Source: Microcebus murinus (Eukaryota; Chordata; Mammalia; Primates; Cheirogaleidae). From it: a stretch of DNA of 64,000 nucleotides. Of the stretch, positions 24,643 to 37,350 are shown one piece after another. The position numbers and the translations under genes were made by a program. The stretch covers positions 16,769,501-16,833,500 of the forward strand of contig NC_134108.1 in assembly GCF_040939455.1 (NCBI RefSeq), read 5' to 3'. The notes beneath the pieces are model-generated. The model saw only the letters and a program-made list of their open reading frames with translations. It did no database searches and was not told the origin of the DNA. Each line of letters opens with the position of its first letter. Position 1 is the stretch's first letter.

Positions 24643-27080
24643 TATATACAGACATACATTTTTTAAAAATAAAAATAAAAAGTCCAAGGACCACAGATGC
24701 TTAAGCAAGGCTATAGAAAACCAGAAACTAAAAAACCAACTATCTAAGGAGGAATGACTTAGATTTAAAGGAAAACAATAAAGTTCATCACCTCTAGTTT
24801 GAAGAGATATTTAAGAGTCTGGCTGTACCCCTAGCTGAACAACAGTGACTGTCACCACCAAGCCACTGGCCTGCTTTTCTCCTCACTAATAAAACTTGTT
24901 TTGATATGGACCCTCCTGGAACGTCACTACTCCCTCCCCCCATTCATTTTGCCAAGTCATTTTTCTACCAAAACAACACTCAGAGCCTCATCAGTCCTCC
25001 CTGCCAACTGCATTGCATAACTCAGTGCTTACTCCTCTTGACCCGACTAGCAACTCAGGATTCAAACCGGCCCACCTTGGCTTGCTCACTTGGTTCTTGG
25101 CCGGCCCTCAGGAACCACAGGTAACCCAGTGGCGTTGAGCAACTCTTGCCCTGGATTTTCTTCTTTATATGTAAGGACTTGAAACAGAACATACTCAAAC
25201 TTGTCTGCTACCCACAATAGGTTTATGTGTCTTAAAATCTTGATTTTTTTTTTTTAAAAGCCAAACCAAATGAAACCAAACTGCTCCTCAGCTTGAAAAT
25301 CGTTTTGGTGACAACAGAAGACTGTCTTTCTCAATGTCGCGAAGGTGGGCCTCTCTGTTTTCCCCACTAGAAGAACAAACTGGAAGTCATGGGACTGAGT
25401 GGTGCTGTTCTAGAGCTTGCTGTGACCTGATTTCAGTGAGGCACGAGGTGTTTGTGCTTTTCTCCGCCTCCTTGCAACTGGGGGACCGGCGAAGCCTTGA
25501 GTGTTGCCATACTGACCCACGCTATGACATCCAAGTCCCCAGAAACCAGGGAACCTGGGTAGAAACTGGGAAAACCCAGACTGCAGGTCACTTTCTGGCT
25601 TTTCCCTCAAACTCTGCTCAAAGAATAGCAGAGCCCATATCCATCTGGGCCTGTTCTACTTTGGGGGACACTATGCAGACATACAAGCTCATTATTTTAC
25701 CTCTGTTTTACAGATAAAACAAATGAACTTGGAAGGCTAAAATCTGCAGAAGCCACAATCAACCAGCAGTTGTTTAATTATAGGCATTGAAATATGGGCA
25801 ATGAAATATGGATGCGTTGAAAAGAGAATGAAGAAGCCTAGATTATTTCCATGGCTAAAGGATAGCGCGTGCCAACAAGAGGAAGTTTCTGTTAGCACTG
25901 AGGGCATACAAACCAGTCAGTGTATATAGTAAAGGCACCCTATGAATTGCAAGAAGTTATACAAACGTAAGTACAGTCATTCTAATCTCTACAGCAGCAC
26001 TTCTTAGAGTAAAGGATGCGGCCTGCTGAAATTCTCTTGAGGTTTAAGGACCGTATTAGTTGTATTTGTCTCCCCTTCCTGGTTTCTATGGAAGCTCCTC
26101 CACCATAGAAGGCATCCTGCCTTCTAAAGACACAAACTCAGAATATGTAGCCACTCAGGGACATGGCAAACCAAACAGTTCTTAATACAGAATGCTAATG
26201 TGGGGTTACTATCTGACATTCTGTTCTTTTGAAACAGGTACCCAGTTCTTTGCTAATGCAAAAGTTACATCACATAGATTTTACAATATCCTTTACGTAT
26301 CATTTATGAATCATTTGACAACTATTTACTTTAATGCTCATCATGAAGTCTCAGTTTCATAATATTCTAAGGAAGGCAAATTGCTACTATACATCAGTGT
26401 TATGAGGCTCTTCCATTAAATCCTCACCTTGGCGCCACATGTTAGGTAAGTTACATCCACGTGCTGCAGAAGGCATACCCCACTTGGCTATGTCTTAATG
26501 CTAGAATTTTTAGAAAGTTCTTAATAAAACTGCAATTCACAATAAAATACGCTTTAAAAATGAAATGTTCTATCTTTCCAGAATAAATGGTCTTCACAGA
26601 CTTAGATTCATAATGAAGTTAACCCAAAATAAAAATTTATGTAAGTGGCAAATTTATTCACTGCAATTCTTTCTCAAACCACAATGAGTCCCGCTTTCCG
26701 CCTTATTCACACTGAAATGTGTCAAGTGATGCCTTTATAAATTCCTGATTAGAGACTGAAGACTCCTAAGTAAAACTCAAAGATTCAGAATGAATGATTT
26801 GAACCCAGACAAAAACAGCTGCTCATTGAATGAAAGCCAGGGAAAATTTTCTAAAAACAACAAAAAAAATCAAGATAATGAAACCAGATTTAATATATTC
26901 ACATGAATCCATCACTTAAAAAAATGAGATCATTAATTAAGTGGATGTTTTTAATATTTTACATGTTTCTAATAAGTCAACAATTCAAAAGCTCTCATAT
27001 AATTGCGCCATTTAGACACATACATACAAAAACTAAAAATGGCAATGTTGACACCATTTAAACAGAAAATATATTTTTGT
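24643..27080. other. 2.4-kb intronic stretch, mostly single copy
   Basis: A weak MIR-like piece (CTCTGTTTTACAGATAAAAC) lies at about 25690-25730. No coding sequence recognised. Confidence 0.45.
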
Positions 27081-27092
27081 TACAAATATTTT

Positions 27093-27443
27093 TTTTTTTT
27101 TTTTTGAGATGGAGTCTCACCCTGTTGCCCTGGCTAAAATGTCGTGGTGGCGTGGCTAAAATGTCGTGGTAGCATCAGCCTAGCTCACGGCAACCTCAGA
27201 CTCCTGGGTTCAAGCGATCCTTCTGCCTCAGCCTCCCGAGTATCTGGGACTATAGGCATGCGCCATCATGCCTGGCTAATTTTTTCTATATATATTAGTT
27301 GGCCAATTAATTTCTTTCTATTTTCAGTAGAGACAGGGTCTCACTCTTGCTCAGGCTGGTCTCGAACTTCTGACCTTGAGCGATCCTCCGGCCTCAGCCT
27401 CCCAGAGTGCTAGGATTACAGGCGTGAGCCACTGCGCCTGGCC
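27093..27443 (-). mobile_element. Strepsirrhine Alu with an internal 22-bp tandem duplication
   Basis: A full-length reverse Alu with the long linker. TGGCTAAAATGTCGTGGT occurs twice, at 27131-27148 and 27153-27170, so this copy has a private tandem duplication near its 3' end. The perfect site duplication TACAAATATTTT lies at 27081-27092 and 27444-27455. Confidence 0.96.
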
Positions 27444-27755
27444 TACAAATATTTTCTTGCCTCCAGAAAAATCCTGGCTATTCAAAAGTGTTCGTGTACT
27501 TTCTCACTTGAGTAAAGAGGGTATTTTAAACACATATTTCTTAAGACGTAACCTGAAGGTTAATACCTTGACACAATTTATGCATTTATTTTAAAACTAT
27601 ATATTAAAAAGGGCATTTGAACTAAATTAAATCAATAGCTAAAATCAATACTAAACTAAATGTGTAGAATTAGATCATCCCTCCACTTAAAGATAAAAAT
27701 GAAGAGAAATTAATTCATATTCTAACTAAAGAGTTTCAACTTTTATTAATAGTTA

Positions 27756-28079
<324 letters not shown>

Positions 28080-28107
28080 AATAGTTAATAACACATATTT
28101 ATGAATA

Positions 28108-28295
28108 GTTCTAGTGATTTTATTAATCCTCATGAAACTCGATGATGTGAATGGCTATCAACCTCATCATTTTACAGATAAGGAAACAGAAACACAAAAT
28201 AGATAACTGGCTTGGGACCCATGTCCATTAAAGGTTGAAGCCAGGATTTGAGCTCAATTTTAAACAGTTCCTTTGCTCTTAACTACTTTACTATA
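28108..28295 (+). mobile_element. MIR
   Basis: Forward MIR: ATTTTATTAATCCTCATGAA, ATCATTTTACAGATAAGGAA and GAAGCCAGGATTTGAGCTC. Confidence 0.85.
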
Positions 28296-28562
28296 CATAT
28301 TACCTTTCAGTTTTCTAAGAGATGTTTAATAAACTTTTTTTTGGTTTCTAAATATTTTAATCCAGATTAAGGTTGTTACTCTTCTTTTAAAACTTTTTTT
28401 TTAACCCAGATCATTTTCAAGCAAGGAAGTCTGCAAAATTGTTCATAGTTTATTTTATAAGTGAGGTCTTTAATCCATCCGAAAATGGATGAAATTTTAT
28501 AGCAAATATACATATTCTTGAACTAAGAATATTTCTTTCTTCTACAAATAACTTAACATTGA

Positions 28563-28909
<347 letters not shown>

Positions 28910-28950
28910 GAAACACTATATTTTTAAAGTACCAAAAACAGCATATCATT

Positions 28951-29247
<297 letters not shown>

Positions 29248-30829
29248 GCATATAAGCATTTTTTAACTCTAAGTGGGAAAAAAAAATCTTGCTTGATAGC
29301 AAGACTTAGGCAAAATTATTAACGTCAATGAAGTCAAAGGTGCCTAGGTCAATTTTAAATGTAGCTAGGTCACATGACACACACCAAGACTTTTTTATTC
29401 TGTTCAACAATGGCATTTTTAGTTAAAAATCATGTGATCCTTATAATGCATTGATTTTTTTTCTTATTATTTGCATGCTAGAAGAATGAAGCCATAACCA
29501 GGTACACAGTGACAGGCATAGATACAAACTTTCTCACTCACTCCTGGCTGCAAAATGAAACTAATAAATTGTGAATGAAGCATCTAAATCAATCATGAAT
29601 GGAATCTGCATCACAGACATCCAAGGAGAACTGCAATATATTGCAGCGGACACATGGAACCTTAGTCTGAAGGGCAAACATTACAAATACAAGTGCATTC
29701 CATTTTCAGCAATCATCTTGGAAAGTTGAAAGACATAGGAGAGCCTTTCAGAGAAGAGAAAAAAAAAAAAAAACAACATACTGATTACAGAGAGGAAAAA
29801 CTATCCCATTCTCCAGGATTTGTCGTCTGAGTCTCAGAGTCACCACAAGGCCTGGGTACCCAGGCTCCAGGCTGGAGGTGTCTATGTTACATGACTTGAC
29901 ATGCCAGAGAGACACAAGATAGATCATCTCGGAGGCATCTCTCCTCATAAAGAATTAATGCTGCCCAGGGAAACATTTCACAGAACAAAAGAAGGGACAC
30001 TGGACATCTGGCTAGGAGCAAAGCTAATGAGGAACAGACCTAGCATTTTCAGCTCTCGTTACCAACAGAGAATGAATAAGTAGATGAGCACACCACTTGA
30101 AAAGTGAGAAATTCATATGGTGACAAAAATATATTTTGCCTCAAAATTAGTCTGAAGGTTTTAGTCTTAGTCTGTACCTGTTGGTATTTAATGGTATAGT
30201 TAATTGTAAGAGCCTTAGCCTCTATCCATTGAAATTCACTCTTCTGAGATTAGTTTCCTTTTTACTTGTATGACAAGAATGTGTGTAAACCAAGGGTAAG
30301 CACATCATCTATTACAGCGGGATTATGATGGCCAAGTCTAAAGCAAGAAGCACGGTGGCTCTCTTAAAAAGAATACTTTAGATAAACTCATAGGTTTCCC
30401 TCTTACAGTAAAATTGAGCTATATGGATTTGTTAAACAATCAAATTGTGAAACTGAATATGTCCCACTATTTCACTGTACTCTAGAATTAGCTTTTAAAA
30501 GATGGATTTAAAGATCTTTTAGTTATAGCATGGTGTGCATATTATTATAAATAATAATTCCTCCTTTTAAGGAACCACATAATTGACATTAGGATAGCGA
30601 GACAGGTATACATATACCTGTACCTATATGTGATTAGAGACATTTTTCTTTAGAAAGAAAAAATATCACAAGACATACAACATCTCTAAACATCTTGCAT
30701 TAACTCAGCATGCTCTCTAGTGTAACAGAATTATCAAAAGAAAGCTAGCATGGAGCAATACCTGCTTAGACACTGGGTAAAACGTTGGGCCTAAGGAAGC
30801 CAGGGGACAGGTAATGACCGGGTTCACAG
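29248..30829. other. Intronic single-copy stretch
   Basis: A/T-rich. An A15 run lies near 29759-29773. No recognised repeat or gene. Confidence 0.45.
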
Positions 30830-31180
30830 CATTTGGTCCAGGCTTTTGCCACCTCTGCCTGGATCATTTAAGTAGTCTTTCTCCCAAACTCATCTCCAAC
30901 TCATCCCTGATGGAGGTTACTTTTCCAAAACACAAAAGCAATCATGTCCCACACCAGTTTAAAACTCTGCAATGGCTTCTCATGGGTGCCCAGAGAATGA
31001 TGTCCAGCCACATTGGCACACACACCTGGCGCCCACCTGGGTGCTCTGAGCCCTCTCCCACCTTTGTCCCACTTCACTCTGCGGGGAAGGCCTTCCTTCC
31101 CCTTTCCTCCTTACCCCTCTCACCTGAGAAGGCCTGGCTGGAAACTCCTACTCACCTGCCAGGGCCCAAATCCAAAGGTA
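30830..31180 (+). mobile_element. L2 fragment
   Basis: Forward L2 3' region: TTACTTTTCCAAAACACAAA then AGCAATCATGTCCCAC, TTTAAAACTCTGCAATGGCT and ACTTCACTCTGCGGGGAAGG. A 183-codon open frame over this block is a by-product of the repeat. Confidence 0.75.
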
Positions 31181-31423
31181 TGTTTGGGCACTGGCCTCCC
31201 CTGCTTCCTGGACCAAGGGTCCTACAGCCTTCAGGGCGCTCTGCCCACCACCCCGTGGGAAGGCCACTTGTGGGATGGAGGGTAGGACTGCCACTGTTTT
31301 TCCTGCAAAACTCCACTTTTGAAGAAGTCAGGGGTGTCTCATTAATACTTAGCTCAACAGTTTAAACAAAAAACTGACAGCCAATAAATAAAGGCCTGTA
31401 TAGACATGGGAAAGAATGAAATA

Positions 31424-31606
31424 TAGGTGGGGCGCTGCGGCTCACACTTGCAGTCCTAGCACACTGCAAGGCCAAGGTGGGAGGATCACTTAAGCTCCAG
31501 AGTTTGAGGCTGCAGTGAGCTATCATGGCACCACCACACTCCAGTCTGAGGGACAGAGTGAGACCCTGCCTCAAAAAATAATTAAGTAATTAATTAATTA
31601 AAAACA
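31424..31606 (+). mobile_element. Monomeric Alu (FRAM-like)
   Basis: One Alu arm only, with the right-arm insert (GAGGCTGCAGTGAGCTATCA) and an (ATTA)n-rich tail. The site duplication AATGAAATA lies at 31415-31423 and 31607-31615. Confidence 0.9.
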
Positions 31607-31694
31607 AATGAAATAACATTGCAACTAGAAATCAATTTCAGGGAAATACATGTTCCAACTCTCAGCATCTCCGTTTATATCTGCATGATTTAGG

Positions 31695-31800
31695 ACACAC
31701 GTTTACATCTGAACTGTAAAATGGGGACAGTGATACCCACCGGCCACACTGAGGACCACGTGAGGTAAGGTGCTCCAAGTGCTCAGCACAGCAGTGGAAT
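31695..31800 (-). mobile_element. MIR fragment
   Basis: Reverse MIR core: ACTGTAAAATGGGGACAGTG, then CACGTGAGGTAAGGTGC. Confidence 0.65.
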
Positions 31801-32112
31801 TCCGTCTTGCAGGTGCCACCCCCCAACCCCCACAGAGCTGCATTCTCCTATCAGAAGTTGGAGTCAACCATGAAAAACAAGGACATCAGTAATAGTCCAA
31901 GTAGAGGAGGGGACACTTGTATGGCTGAGCAAAAGAACAAAGAGAAGGTAGAGACAGCAAATGAAGGCAGAAAGGTAGGAGGAAGGGACCCTGAAAGAAG
32001 GTATTTTAGCGCAAGGACCTCCTTTGGTGGGAAAAGATTCAGTGACCCCAGCCAAAATCATGAAAGCCATTGTCTTCACCTTTGGCAAAGAAGTGAACAT
32101 CTGAATGCCTGA

Positions 32113-32205
32113 GTCCTGGCCCCTACTCTGTTACCTTGAGCAAGTCATTACACCAAGAGCCCTTGGAACCCCCCTCTCTGAATAAGGGGGTCGAGGGCTC
32201 ATTTC
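32113..32205 (-). mobile_element. Probable MIR fragment
   Basis: TACTCTGTTACCTTGAGCAA then GTCATTACACC resembles the reverse MIR motif GTGACCTTGGGCAAGTCACTT. Confidence 0.5.
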
Positions 32206-33454
32206 CAAGGGCACTTCAGTCTCTTCCACTACATCACCCTGCAACTTCTCCACTTATAAAATCTACGAGGCTTTCAGCTGGCTAAAGGGAACATAAAATT
32301 AAGATGAAGTCAGAATATTTGAAACAGGCTTGACTCTCAAATTCCAAGATGTACAATTAATTAAGTCATTAGCTGATAGGCTTAACTCAAGAAACCTCCC
32401 AAGAGAATATGTAAATTAACTGCTTTCAAAGGAGTTAGCATTTTAAAAGGCCCCTCGGGATCTCGCTAACATCTTCCCTCCCCCCACATTTGTTGCCTAA
32501 AACAACAAAGGAAAGAAGAGGGGTTTGGGTTGTTTTTGTTGTTTGGGGGTTTGTTGGTATTTAGGACTACAGCAAATAGCAAGCTGGGATAAATGTGACA
32601 ATTCCGTGACTGAAGCTTACTACATAGTTTTCTTTAGCTTGTATAGGGCTCAGAGTAGAGGGAGGTTCGATGTATCTCTATACAATGGATGTTTTCTAAG
32701 CCTGCTGGGAAATGGGTGTAAATTGTAAGTAAGAACAGAGCAGGGAACAGAGGAAGTTTCAGGTTGGGGGAGGTGCATCTTGCAGGATCCTACAAACAAT
32801 AGGCACCACTAACCCCCCCTCCCAGTTTACAAGTACCTTTAAAAACCTAGCTCTGCTTGACAGGCCCCAGAATTCTAGAGACAGAAGCTGAAGAACCATC
32901 ACAATTTACCAAATGGATAATCGGTCCTGAAAAAAATGATCTACCATGTCTAACCTGCATCTAATAACCTTAGCAATTTCTACTCTTAAAAACAACTACC
33001 CTTTCCCACCAAAAAAAGGAATGGTATGTCTGCAACCATCGAGTAAAGATAAAAGAGTAAAATCCCATGGGATTCTGACTCATTTTTGCACTTCTAAGCA
33101 GAAGTCTAAGCATGTCATAGGAAAAGGTGACATGCTTTGAAAACCCAGGCCAACCACAGGTTGCAGTTCATGAATAGAACAGTAAGTTTCACAAGAATGC
33201 CATGGTTTAATTGCCCAGGGCTTACAAACATTTTGCAATTTACCATTACTGTTTCCAGTGGAAGCACCAGGATTTTAATTTGCATGATCAAACTGCCTAA
33301 ATGGTAGCTTCAGCCTGAGCAGAATTTGTTAACATCTTCATAAATGCACCCCATTGTAGCGGGTACATAAGTCTTTACAGAACGGTGTTTTGGTGTGATG
33401 CCTGCATTTTAGAAGTACATACTTTTTTCCTTTTTCAATCAACAAAACTATGTT
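32206..33454. other. Intronic single-copy stretch
   Basis: No recognised repeat or gene. A G/T-rich patch lies at 32521-32555. Confidence 0.45.
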
Positions 33455-33540
33455 CTCAAAACCCAGTAAGTCACAAGCACTGGAGATAGAAAAGTGAGTA
33501 AGATACTGACCCTGCCCTCCAGGCACTCATAGTCTAGGAC
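33455..33540 (-). mobile_element. L2 fragment
   Basis: Reverse L2: GCACTGGAGATAGAAAAGTG, then ACCCTGCCCTCCAGGCACTC and ATAGTCTAGGA. Confidence 0.75.
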
Positions 33541-34164
33541 TTCTTTTGTAAACTTATTTTCTCTTAATTCTATATCTATTTATATATTCACTTATTAGCA
33601 TTTATTTATTCTAGCACGGCTCAAACATTTTCATGCTGTAAATTATACTATTATTTCTTCTCTAAATGAGCACTTTGTTAACAATTATCTGAAAGCAACT
33701 ATTTGGTGCTTAACTGTGCATGGACTGAATTAATCTACATGCAAAATGTGTCCTAATGAACTCAAACAACCATCCTGTATTTACTGAGATCCATGACTCT
33801 GGGGCAATACCCTTCCCTGGGTTATAACCCACAAAAAAATCCAGGGGTGAGGGCATTTGCTTAGCACTGTCAGAAAAGAGGAATTGTGCTCACTCACCTA
33901 AAAAATGTCTTTACCTACTAGGCTGTGAAGTTTGATTTTTACACTTATAAGAGTATAAAAAAGTAAAGTACTGTGCCTGAAATCTGTTAAAACACAGATT
34001 TCCCCATTACCTCCACTCTCCTCTTCAAGTTGAATATGGAAAAAGAATCTTTCAAATCTCTTTGTACAGAAAGTATTGGAAATTACATTTCTACTAAGTT
34101 GATCTCAGATCGTTAACTGTGGAACATCACAGCATCAGGCTCGAGACTGGTACCAGCCAGGGAC
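33541..34164. other. Intronic single-copy stretch
   Basis: A/T-rich with no recognised element. Confidence 0.45.
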
Positions 34165-34240
34165 CTGCTGTCGAGTCTGACACTGGCACTAACAAGGTAT
34201 GTGCCACTGGTCAGGTCACTTAACCAGTCTAGGCAGATAG
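34165..34240 (-). mobile_element. Probable MIR fragment
   Basis: CACTGGCACTAACAAGGTAT followed by GGTCAGGTCACTTAACCAGT follows the reverse MIR core. Confidence 0.5.
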
Positions 34241-35287
34241 ATGATTGCAAAATCTTATATTGTAAATACAAAAATGAAGGAAATGGTGGCTTTTATTTCA
34301 GTAAGAATAGAGAAAGTCAATTGTCAGTTTTGTGTCCCGATATATTTCCCCAAAGATGCAGTTTTTATAAACACTTGGATGATGGTTTTCTAATAGCAGA
34401 GAGATCTTCCCTTTTAACCTTGTATCTCCCTACATGGCTTGTACAAAGGAGAGTTTAGCCACGTCTTTTTCCTATGAATTTTACTAAGGAATAATCCCGA
34501 TGCCCACGCTTACCCCATATAAAGAATGGGAAAATTCAAAGGACATAACCTGTTTCGGACAAGCTTTATGTTCTTTCCAGCCTCACGATAAACTATTAGC
34601 TCTGTAAGAAGTACATATTTTCTTTGCTCCTGCATCAGCCCTTTGAATAACAAGTTTGAACTTCTGGGGCTCCACCCCATTTTTTAACTTCGCCAAAGAA
34701 CACTTTGCTACAACTGACCCAACAGTGCTGGAATCTGCCAGGCAAAAGAAAGCAAATCTTCAGAAAGTGCCACCTGCTAACCCTCCTCCCCAAAGTAACT
34801 CACAGCCCAACTTCCATTACGGCCAGCCCACGGACCCTTTACACCCCCCAGCCCATACTCTGGTAAGCGATGCAATGGGAGGTTATCAAACCAATTTCCT
34901 CTAAAATTTACAGAGCTGGATCTAAGCAAGAAATAACAAGATGAGTTTCCTGCTTGATGAAATTAAAAAACAATGTCATCACAACTTTAAAATGTTCATG
35001 GGGCTTTCTGGAATTTAAATGAAGGACCACATTCATCTGTAAAGTTCAAAAATGCAAAAACAAACATTTAAATCCAAAATATATAGTATGTAAATATACA
35101 TTGTATATATATATGTACATACATTCTTTAAATACTGGTAAGAAGAACAGATAAAAATCTTTAGCCAACTTTCCCTGGTTCTCTGTACAGTAATAATCAT
35201 AATACAAATGGACACCCTGAAAACAGTAACTGGGACTTTAGGATGTCTGGAAAGAAGAGGCAAAAGACTCTATCTGCGGAGGAAAAA
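34241..35287. other. Intronic single-copy stretch
   Basis: No recognised repeat. A TA-rich, partly palindromic patch lies at 35083-35125. Confidence 0.45.
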
Positions 35288-35538
35288 ATAGAAGAAGCTA
35301 CATTTACTGAGCATCTACTATATGTGGAACTGTATGCTAAGCACTTGATACACATCCATTCAGCTAACTCTCAGAAAATGCAAAAAGCAAGTCTTCTTTT
35401 CCTCATTTTTCAGGTGATGAAACTGAGCATGAGAGGGGTTGAATAATTTGGCCAAGATCACATAGTCAGTTGGAAAGCTGAGGTTTGACTCAGCTAACTT
35501 ACTTCAAAGCCCAAGCGCTTAAATCACTGTGCTAAAAA
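35288..35538 (+). mobile_element. MIR, near full length
   Basis: Forward MIR in full order: ACATTTACTGAGCATCTACT, ATGCTAAGCACTTGATACAC, TTTTTCAGGTGATGAAACTG and AATTTGGCCAAGATCACATA. Confidence 0.93.
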
Positions 35539-36319
35539 CCATACAGTGTTATCATGCCCAAAGAAGAGTTTCTTTCTAAAAATGGCATCTGCTCTCATTC
35601 AACAAACAGAAGATCTCAAAGTAAATCTAGACCCTTTTCCAACAATCTACACATCTGGCGGTTCCAAATCTTTAAACTAAAGTTGCCCTTTTATGTGTGG
35701 ATTAAGATGTCTGACTTTAATAACCCCCACCCATCCGATTGGGTCTACCTGCCTAACTACAGGTCCACCAAAGTAAATCCACTAATTCCCCAAGGTATTA
35801 AACCCTGAGCAGGTTAAAGCTTCATCCTCCATGGACTTAAGAACTGTTTTCCAGAAACTATGCCAAATCCATGGGTGGTTTTGGTCACTGGACATTTCAA
35901 AATACATGACAGCACAGATTTAGCAAAATAAGTCCTATTGTTTTTAGCCCCAAACATATACAACAAATATCCTGTAGTTCTACACACTGAAACACTGCAA
36001 ACAGAGTGGGCAAACATTTTGGCCCTTCTGAATAAGGAAACGGTTGTTTTTCTCTCATGGTCACACAACAAATGGTGAAGAGATAAACATCAGTAACATC
36101 AGCCTTTCCCCAAGTCCAACATCCACCAACTATTATTTATTTACATCTACTCTTTGAAGGACTCTTTTTTTTGCCCCTTCCACACCAACATCTCAGCAGG
36201 TGTCCCACATTAAACTGTTGAATATCGTACCCGATTGTTTAACAAATATCTTTGATGTGATCTGTGGCCGGTTATTTTTTAATTAGGGATTGAAATCCAA
36301 TACCGTGTGTATTTAACCC
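35539..36319. other. Intronic stretch next to SASH1 exon 1
   Basis: No recognised repeat, and A/T-rich up to the edge of the CpG island. Confidence 0.5.
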
Positions 36320-36446
36320 CCTAAGCGCTAGAGCAAGAGAAGGACGACTCTGAGGAGCCGGGGTGCCCAGTGGGTGGGCGACGAGGGCGAAGTCGGTCCC
36401 AGAGGGACGGCTGCGGCCAGGCTTCCCGCGCGTCCCCTCCCAGGTA

Positions 36447-36452
36447 ACTCAC
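36447..36452 (-). other. SASH1: 5' splice donor of SASH1 intron 1
   Basis: On the minus strand the exon ends CTG and is followed directly by GTGAGT, a full-consensus U1 donor. The change from conserved SASH1 protein (MGIL) to unrelated translation coincides with this point. Confidence 0.92.
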
Positions 36453-36608
36453 CAGGATGCCCATCACGTCCCGCCAGAGTCGGGAGAACGCCTCGGACGT
36501 GCCAGCGCCCGGCTCGGGTTCCTGCGCGGGCTCCGGCTCCGGCTGCGGCTGCGGCTCCGGCTCCGGCTCCGGCACGGGCCCCGGGCCCCCTGCTCCCGCG
36601 TCCTCCAT
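36453..36608 (-). CDS. SASH1: SASH1 first coding exon, codons 1-52 (partial CDS)
   Basis: SASH1 is a cytoplasmic/nuclear scaffold of the SLY family (with SASH3 and SAMSN1); family literature links it to TLR4-TRAF6 signalling, cell adhesion and pigmentation. The exon reads [11 protein letters not shown], then a low-complexity Pro-Glu/Pro-Gln tract (about residues 12-33), then [12 protein letters not shown] and DVMGIL. This matches my memory of the human SASH1 N-terminus almost throughout. The ATG (36608-36606) has G at -3 and G at +4, a strong Kozak context, and is the only in-frame ATG nearby. Codon 52 (CTG) ends exactly at a GTGAGT donor, so the intron falls between codons (phase 0). The SLY, SH3 and SAM domains are encoded by later exons outside the window. 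Residue 46 reads Arg (LWRDV), where I recall Thr in human. The frame is also open upstream of the ATG, without another ATG. Confidence 0.93.
36531..36572 (-). repeat. SASH1: Hexanucleotide repeat coding Pro-Glu/Pro-Gln in SASH1
   Basis: Seven 6-bp units (CTCCGG or CTGCGG on the plus strand) run in register with the reading frame and encode PE or PQ dipeptides. The two CTGCGG units give the internal PQPQ. Length variation between individuals or species is likely for such a repeat. Confidence 0.9.
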
Positions 36609-37350
36609 GGCCGCGTCCCGCGCGCCGGCCGTGCGTCCCGGTCCCCGCGGCGCCCTCGCCCCGCACGGAGCGCGGCCGGCCCTGGGCGCCGGGTCCCCGC
36701 CCGCCGCGTCAGCGAGCCGCACCCCCGCGCCGCACGCCCCGGCCACCCGGCGGGGGCCCCGCGCACGCGCCCGCACCGCCGCCCTAGGTGGCCGCGGGCA
36801 GCGCCACTGACAACTCCTGAAACTTTCCCATCCCAACTCGGCTCGGCAGCAGGGTAGCAGGAGGCAAAGTCCGCACCACCGAGTGGTACGGCGGGGACTT
36901 CTCCCGGCCCAGAAGCAATGAAACCCGCTGCCAAGGCGTTTCTTCCTGGGACGGGGACCAGCGGAGTAGGGCGCGCCCCCCTTCTGCCCTAGCAAGTGCG
37001 GGCAGCGCCCCGCAGGGTGCCCGCGGCGCCTCTGGGACTTGGAGGGAGCTCCCGGGACCCCTCTCTGCAGAATGAGCTCTTCCAGCTCCACATGACTCTC
37101 CCCTCGAGGCTAAAGAAAGCGTTTAGCAACAAAAGGTGCTCTGATGTCAGGCTCTTTGCATGGAAATGAGCCGCGGACGGGAGAACAAACCGCCTGTTGA
37201 AAGAGCAGCGGCGCCGCGCTCCCGGCCCGCACGGGGTCCCAGCCACGCCGGTCGCGGAAACGCTTTGGTCACACAAACTCGACAAAGTTAATCTTTAAGC
37301 GACTCCTCCCGAAAGGGTTCGGGAGTAGTTCGTTGCAATGCACACCTCGC

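Larger units (their letters stand above)
36320..37350 (-). promoter_or_regulatory. SASH1: CpG-island promoter and 5' UTR of SASH1
   Basis: CpG dinucleotides and G+C rise sharply at about 36325 and fall again near 37330, against A/T-rich flanks. The island covers the first coding exon, the 5' UTR and the likely start sites. No TATAAA lies at a plausible distance upstream of the ATG, which fits a dispersed CpG-island promoter. Visible motifs are several GC-rich Sp/KLF-type boxes, a GGCGCGCC core near 36971, a CRE-like TGATGTCA at 37142-37149 and an octamer-like TTTGCATG about 10 bp further on. The exact transcription start cannot be set from sequence alone. Confidence 0.85.

Noticed and set aside
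24217..24704. Plus-strand frames of about 71-79 codons
   Set aside because: Antisense of a decayed Tigger1-like transposon.
30814..31365. 183-codon open frame, plus strand
   Set aside because: It overlies an L2 fragment, shows no known domain, and is Pro/Leu-rich as expected from that repeat.
36363..36857. Long plus-strand frames opposite SASH1 exon 1 (Arg/Pro/Ala-rich)
   Set aside because: Mirror frames of a G+C-rich coding exon and CpG island, without independent motifs.
36464..36934. Overlapping minus-strand frame with an Arg-Ser dipeptide run
   Set aside because: This is the SASH1 Pro-Glu repeat read in another frame. It would start at TTG and does not match a known protein.
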